From an uncultured Rhodospirillaceae bacterium (GTDB taxonomy: Bacteria > Pseudomonadota > Alphaproteobacteria > RF32 > CAG-239): DNA of 8,452 nt. A program made the position numbers and the translations under genes. This document shows positions 6,001 through 8,452 of this stretch, piece by piece (the stretch's first letter is position 1; each line of letters starts with the position of its first letter). The DNA lies in contig OMQZ01000188.1 of the NCBI GenBank assembly GCA_900313355.1, positions 1-8,452 of the forward strand. Direction: 5' to 3'. The notes under the pieces are model-generated. The model made no database searches, had not been told where the DNA came from, and saw only the letters and a program-made list of their open reading frames with translations.

Positions 6001-6097
6001 GAGCCAAGAGCCTGAAACCAAGCCGCAGGAATTTAATGTGAGCCACAAAGGTCATGAAAAAACAAAAAATTTTCACGTAAGTATGCTTGATCAATAA
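3038..6097 (+). CDS. Outer-membrane usher (FimD/PapC superfamily, TcfC/CfaC-like) with repeat-bearing acidic tail
   Basis: A 1019-residue usher, the outer-membrane pore that assembles and secretes the fibre. Signal peptide about 1-33 (YA|QD) with a long basic start. Residues about 36-175 form a periplasmic N-terminal region that reads like a copper-amine-oxidase-N-type domain (YISLPQLASYTGF) rather than the usual FimD N-domain. The barrel and plug section, about 180-690, contains usher hallmarks: GPLQEGWQVELYWNDQLMGY near 316-335 and the FYGPYGETR segment near 362-370. Residues about 700-785 and 788-860 are two carboxypeptidase-regulatory-like beta domains (NGEPLEGVGL, then TDTDGYFVLEGLKYGKYRL). 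A very acidic tail (about 868-943) and five 13-residue repeats end the protein. Typical ushers have 800-900 residues, so the tail accounts for the excess. The ATG overlaps the chaperone by 47 bases; GGAAG lies directly against it, too close for a normal Shine-Dalgarno site, so coupling is likely. No other ATG, GTG or TTG suits the signal peptide. Confidence 0.92.
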   Translation: MLGQRKRYTHKSLICKTLVWASFVFAFTAAAYAQDFEYGGDGLLILEPNVQSYTLEDYAYVYEKNGKDYISLPQLASYTGFKTEKEANVYRISWALTPQNVAIDLANRTVEADGVKRSLEPNEVKYIDNTVFLSTEFLERVFSIKSEIDYLNMSMKMDANQDFPTTIKKNLEKNRAGGLYSYERDSFKDYSFDNRWFGTPVLDVTLGKGWNHSSNGSTTNSDNYALNFAGLAAGLDVTAYLAGSSYNDRKPTARITGSREFLEEPGNPIHLKRLEVGDVSGVNNSYFTDTSYGRGVSLSSFKDLILSADKTIDITGPLQEGWQVELYWNDQLMGYRQNGVAGRYNFENLPVSYGLNTFKLVFYGPYGETRTEYKRYYSGTSPVKKGEFGYTLDAFQPERYLIEDHMDLDGERKTSKSVLDMTGYYGLTDNLTLMSGYTQTPNYERTDVQNFGMAGLQYAIDGLSVQYNLERNLDTNRMGQHLEAQGDVYIGTLFASADNYNKIHSPASARGNDYMKDQYEARLSGLLPYNMPYYVSYRFGSYEESPQKFHDISTRISKQVRNGVNLTLENTYYHTTHGGDDRDEVQFGAYKWWGKFSSEAWISYDVKPNQEFREFRLRGDWRAGRRTYFTAEYIRDLRRDMDSISLSAGKVFNFGGLTLTVRADRDKNISAYLTYNISFAKEPNKAHIFATGNSRFGETGSVYVNLKDENGEPLEGVGLNANGLEKEVYTDEEGHALLPDLQTYEKTILMVDEETLPDIALYPEKDEQKIVLRPGTIRTLDIPFVHKGGVEGKLENTYDSMMFGYEVIAYDENGEQALSTFTDTDGYFVLEGLKYGKYRLSVVKDGETLGGLKEVVVDDVSIYLEKEIDLNEQPKEDDSYDAAFFDLDEFSDDYEYKLSEKRAEELGVESVSDVEPSADEEDLQLKAAAELEQMEMAEDEQAEPQEFNVSQEPTAEPQEFNVSQEPTADPQEFNVSQEPETKPQEFNVSQEPETKPQEFNVSHKGHEKTKNFHVSMLDQ
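5867..6061 (+). repeat. Five tandem 39-bp repeats encoding 13-residue units in the usher tail
   Basis: Units start at 5867, 5906, 5945, 5984 and 6023, each exactly 39 bases and in frame. The consensus peptide is P-Q-E-F-N-V-S-Q-E-P followed by three variable residues (TAE, TAD, ETK, ETK). Unit 5 diverges after FNVS, and residues 1009-1019 (TKNFHVSMLDQ, 6062-6094) look like a decayed sixth unit. Units 1-2 use one set of codons (cct cag gag ttt aac gtc), units 4-5 another (ccg cag gaa ttt aat gtg), and unit 3 is a hybrid, which points to unequal crossing-over or slippage. Confidence 0.95.
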
Positions 6098-6118
6098 TAT
6101 TTATTTTAAGAGGATATC

Positions 6119-7240
6119 ATGAGCTTTTTTAAAAAATTAAATGAGCATGTTTTAACACAGCCTGTTTTAGAAATCAATTTGAACAGATTGATCGAAAACT
6201 ATGAACTTTTACGCAAGATTATTTCGCCGGCAATACCGTCCGCAGTCGTAAAAGATGATGCTTACGGAATAGGTGCAAAGATTGTTTCAAAAACACTTTA
6301 TGAGCGAGCAGGATGTCGTCATTTTTGGGTTGCTCATGCGCTGGAAGCAGAAAGGATTGTTGATGATTTGCCGGAAGCAACGATTTATGTTTTGCAAGGC
6401 GTTGGTGAAGATAATATAGAGCTTTTCAGAAAGTATAAATTTACGCCGGTTATCAGTTCACCTGAGATGTTTGATTTTTGGAAAAAACATGAAATTAAAG
6501 AGGTTAAGCCGGTTATTCATATTGAGACCGGATTAAATCGTTTGGGCTTTCGGGAGAATGAATTAAAAAAACTTTCTAATAAAGATTTACAAATGTTTTC
6601 TCTTGTGATGAGTCATTTAGCCTGTGCTGATGAAAAAGATCATTTTATGAATCAACATCAATTAGAACGTTTTAAGGCGCTTAAAGAAAAGTATTTTAAG
6701 GGATTGCCGGCAACACTTTCAGCCTCTGACGGTGCATTTTTGGGAGAAGATTTTTGTTTTGATATGGTGCGTTTAGGGGCGGCGATGTATGGTATCAATA
6801 CGGCTCCTTATCGCGAAAATCAGATGAAAAATTTGATTTGTTTGAAAGCTCCGGTTTTGCAAATTTCAGATTTAAATAAGGGTGAATTTGTTGGTTATAG
6901 TGCGACCTATCGTGCCAATACAAAAAGGAAAATTGCCATTCTTTCCATCGGTTATGGTGATGGTTTGCCCCGTTCGCTTTCAAATGTCGGAAAAGTGTTT
7001 TTTAAGGCTTTGGGAAAATGGAGTGAAGCGCGCGTATTGGGACGTGTTTCAATGGACAATTTGATTTGCGATGTAACAAATGTTGACAACCTCAAAGTCG
7101 GTGATTTCGGATATTTAATTATGGATGATTATACGCTTGATGATATTGCAAGAGATGCGGGAACAATTTCTTATGAAATTATGTCGCGTATCGGAAAAAA
7201 TACGCGTTATGCAAGAAAATATATACTAAATGCGAGATAA
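6119..7240 (+). CDS. alr: Alanine racemase (PLP-dependent)
   Basis: Interconverts L- and D-alanine in the cytoplasm, supplying D-Ala for peptidoglycan. The 373 residues match the usual family length. The PLP lysine is Lys45 in AVVKDDAYG (the usual form is VVKADAYG; here Asp replaces Ala). Arg141 lies in GLNRLGF, the catalytic tyrosine of the second domain is Tyr260 in VGYSATY, and IGYGDGLPR follows. The substrate-binding Met312-Asp313 pair is in MDNLICDVT, and AGTISYEIMSRIGKNTRY closes the beta domain. All key residues are present, so it should be active. AAGAGG (6108-6113) lies five bases before the ATG. Only 21 bases separate it from the usher, with no terminator, so it is probably co-transcribed with the fibre genes. 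The downstream BPL_N gene follows or overlaps at once. Whether it is the only alanine racemase of the cell cannot be told. Confidence 0.95.
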   Translation: MSFFKKLNEHVLTQPVLEINLNRLIENYELLRKIISPAIPSAVVKDDAYGIGAKIVSKTLYERAGCRHFWVAHALEAERIVDDLPEATIYVLQGVGEDNIELFRKYKFTPVISSPEMFDFWKKHEIKEVKPVIHIETGLNRLGFRENELKKLSNKDLQMFSLVMSHLACADEKDHFMNQHQLERFKALKEKYFKGLPATLSASDGAFLGEDFCFDMVRLGAAMYGINTAPYRENQMKNLICLKAPVLQISDLNKGEFVGYSATYRANTKRKIAILSIGYGDGLPRSLSNVGKVFFKALGKWSEARVLGRVSMDNLICDVTNVDNLKVGDFGYLIMDDYTLDDIARDAGTISYEIMSRIGKNTRYARKYILNAR

Positions 7241-7244
7241 TTTT

Positions 7245-8021
7245 ATGCGTTCAACAGTTTTGGTTTATAGAGACTACGGGGTTGGCGATTTAACAAATTT
7301 GATGCGTGGCTTGAAAGCGTATTTTAAGCCTTATGCGATTACGGTCGGCTGTACTGATGCCGCTTCAATATTAAAAGAAAACGCCTTAAATGAGGATGTT
7401 TTTTGTTTTGTTATGCCGGGAGGTGCGGCAACACCATATTTGGAAAAGCTCAAGGTTCAGGGTAATCAAAAAATCAGAGAATATATTAAGCAAGGCGGGC
7501 ATTATCTCGGGATATGTGCGGGCGCATATTATGCTTGTTCTCGAGTTGAGTTCGAAACAGATATTAAACCGCTTTCTATCATTCGCGAGCATGAGCTTTT
7601 GGATTTGGTGGATGTTTCTGCCGTAGGAACGCTTCATAAAGAGCTTGATATCAAACCATATATGAAAAATGAGGCATCAGCGGCAACAGTTAAGCTTGAA
7701 TGGATGGAAGATCACGAGCTCCATTATGCTCATTATCACGGCGGTCCAAAGTTTGTTTCCGATAATCAAAAATTTGAGGTTTTGGCTCGCTATGCTGATC
7801 TTAAATCTGCACCGGCTGCCATTATTGCACAAACATTCGGAAAAGGGCGTGTGGTTTTGTCCGGTGTACATTTTGAAGATAGGGGACAAGATTTGGAAAA
7901 AGCACTTCATGCATTCAGATTAGACTTGAAAGATGCAAGCCGGATTGCAGATGTTTTAAGGAAAAATGAGCTTTCAAGGAAAATGTTGTTTAATAAAATC
8001 ATGTCATCCTTTCTTCGATAA
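7245..8021 (+). CDS. BPL_N domain protein (class I glutamine-amidotransferase-like), function unknown
   Basis: 258 residues, matching the N-terminal domain family of eukaryotic biotin-protein ligases (BPL_N), a glutamine-amidotransferase-like fold. Visible motifs: VLVYRDYGVG at the start, VMPGGAATPYLEKL (56-69), IREYIKQGGHYLGICAGAYYAC with the nucleophile-elbow Cys91, the HYHGGPKF segment, and GKGRVVLSGVHFED near the end, where the His may complete a Cys-His site. The C-terminal 45 residues are Lys/Arg/Leu-rich and helical. There is no ligase or biotin-binding domain, so it should not be called biotin ligase. I prefer the ATG at 7245: it starts right before the first strand, has GAG (7234-7236) eight bases upstream, and lies four bases after the alr stop. 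An ATG at 7230 would add five residues and overlap alr by 11 bases. The substrate is unknown; the tight link to alr hints at, but does not prove, a cell-envelope role. Confidence 0.85.
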   Translation: MRSTVLVYRDYGVGDLTNLMRGLKAYFKPYAITVGCTDAASILKENALNEDVFCFVMPGGAATPYLEKLKVQGNQKIREYIKQGGHYLGICAGAYYACSRVEFETDIKPLSIIREHELLDLVDVSAVGTLHKELDIKPYMKNEASAATVKLEWMEDHELHYAHYHGGPKFVSDNQKFEVLARYADLKSAPAAIIAQTFGKGRVVLSGVHFEDRGQDLEKALHAFRLDLKDASRIADVLRKNELSRKMLFNKIMSSFLR

Positions 8022-8028
8022 TTTTTTT

Positions 8029-8037
8029 TGATATAAT
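8029..8037 (+). promoter_or_regulatory. Extended -10 promoter of htpX
   Basis: TGATATAAT is a perfect extended -10 in the 47-base gap between the BPL_N stop and the htpX start. The -35 region is poor and is followed by a run of eight T (8022-8029) in the spacer. The leader would be about 25 bases and contains GGAG (8056-8059). No heat-shock sigma32-type promoter is evident. Confidence 0.55.
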
Positions 8038-8068
8038 GATTTCAGTTTTTTAATTGGAGTAACGAGTT

Positions 8069-8452
8069 ATGGGACGTATAAAAACTTTTATTTTAATGCT
8101 TGGCTTGATGTTTATCTTTATGTGGGTAGGCAATTTAATCGGCGGAGAATCCGGAATGAAGGCTGCTTTTTGGGCAGCTTTGGCAATGAACTTTTTCAGT
8201 TACTTTTTCAGTGATAAAATGGTTTTGAAACAATATAAGGCGCGTGAGGTTAATCAATCGAATTCTCCGGAGTTTTATTCGATTGTTCAACAGCTTGCAG
8301 AAAAAGCAAATTTGCCGATGCCGAAAGTATATATTATTGACGATAAAGCTCCAAATGCCTTTGCGACAGGGCGGGATCCGAAGCACGCGGCAGTCGCAGC
8401 GACGACAGGGCTGATTGACATTATGGATGATAAAGAACTGACGGCGGTGATG
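8069..8452 (+). CDS. htpX: HtpX-like M48 membrane metalloprotease, 5' part only
   Basis: The first 128 codons of an open frame that runs off the window end without a stop. HtpX proteins are inner-membrane zinc proteases of about 280-300 residues that degrade misfolded membrane proteins. Seen here: MGRIKTFILMLGLMFIFMW, a first membrane segment (about 5-24); a second (about 31-47, ending NFFSYFFSDK); VLKQYKAREV; and the conserved stretches YSIVQQLAEKANLPMPKVYIID, APNAFATGRDP and AAVAATTGLI, ending at DKELTAVM. The HEXXH zinc motif would normally follow immediately (AHELGH) and is outside the window, so catalytic competence cannot be checked. GGAG (8056-8059) lies nine bases before the ATG. The frame is clean throughout. 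Confidence 0.93.
   Translation, partial: MGRIKTFILMLGLMFIFMWVGNLIGGESGMKAAFWAALAMNFFSYFFSDKMVLKQYKAREVNQSNSPEFYSIVQQLAEKANLPMPKVYIIDDKAPNAFATGRDPKHAAVAATTGLIDIMDDKELTAVM

Noticed and set aside
5828..6094. Reverse-strand frame encoding a repetitive AHIKFLRLGFRLL-type peptide
   Set aside because: It is the antisense reading of the in-frame 39-bp usher repeats; codon pattern and domain content support only the forward frame.

Overview
The window comes from a low-GC Gram-negative bacterium. It carries an outer-membrane usher, a periplasmic pilus chaperone and the start of an HtpX-type protease. Three palindromes ending in TGGA and TGACA resemble repeats common in Alphaproteobacteria, so an AT-rich, possibly host- or gut-associated alphaproteobacterium is my best guess. 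It rests on protein style and repeat style only, not on a database search.

Layout. Positions 1-145 are a T-rich leader with a probable extended -10 promoter for a small DUF4402 pilin gene (146-622), which is closed by a strong intrinsic terminator (639-674). Positions 676-1171 hold a compact unit: three copies of one imperfect palindrome family (two direct, one inverted) around a reverse-strand GIY-YIG endonuclease gene (787-1074). A second extended -10 promoter (1301-1309) then starts a tightly packed forward operon: a two-domain DUF4402 protein that is a candidate tip adhesin (1330-2304), a PapD-like chaperone (2320-3084), an atypical usher with a long acidic repeat-bearing tail (3038-6097), alanine racemase (6119-7240) and a BPL_N / glutamine-amidotransferase-like protein (7245-8021). 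A third extended -10 promoter (8029-8037) precedes htpX, which is cut by the window end just before its expected HEXXH motif.

How the genes work together. The pilin, adhesin candidate, chaperone and usher form a complete minimal chaperone-usher fibre system. Subunits enter the periplasm with signal peptides, the chaperone holds them folded, and the usher assembles and exports them. The pilin gene has its own promoter, a strong Shine-Dalgarno site and its own terminator, which fits a high-copy shaft subunit. The adhesin gene sits in the assembly operon and has no visible Shine-Dalgarno site, which fits low copy. Alanine racemase and the BPL_N protein appear to be co-transcribed passengers; a functional link to the fibre is not shown.

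Most notable are (1) the palindrome family bracketing the GIY-YIG gene, laid out like a REP/RAYT unit but with a different nuclease; and (2) the usher's C-terminal tail with 13-residue repeats, each carrying E-F-N-V-S, a match to the bacterial (D/E)-X-N-X-(S/T) N-glycosylation sequon.
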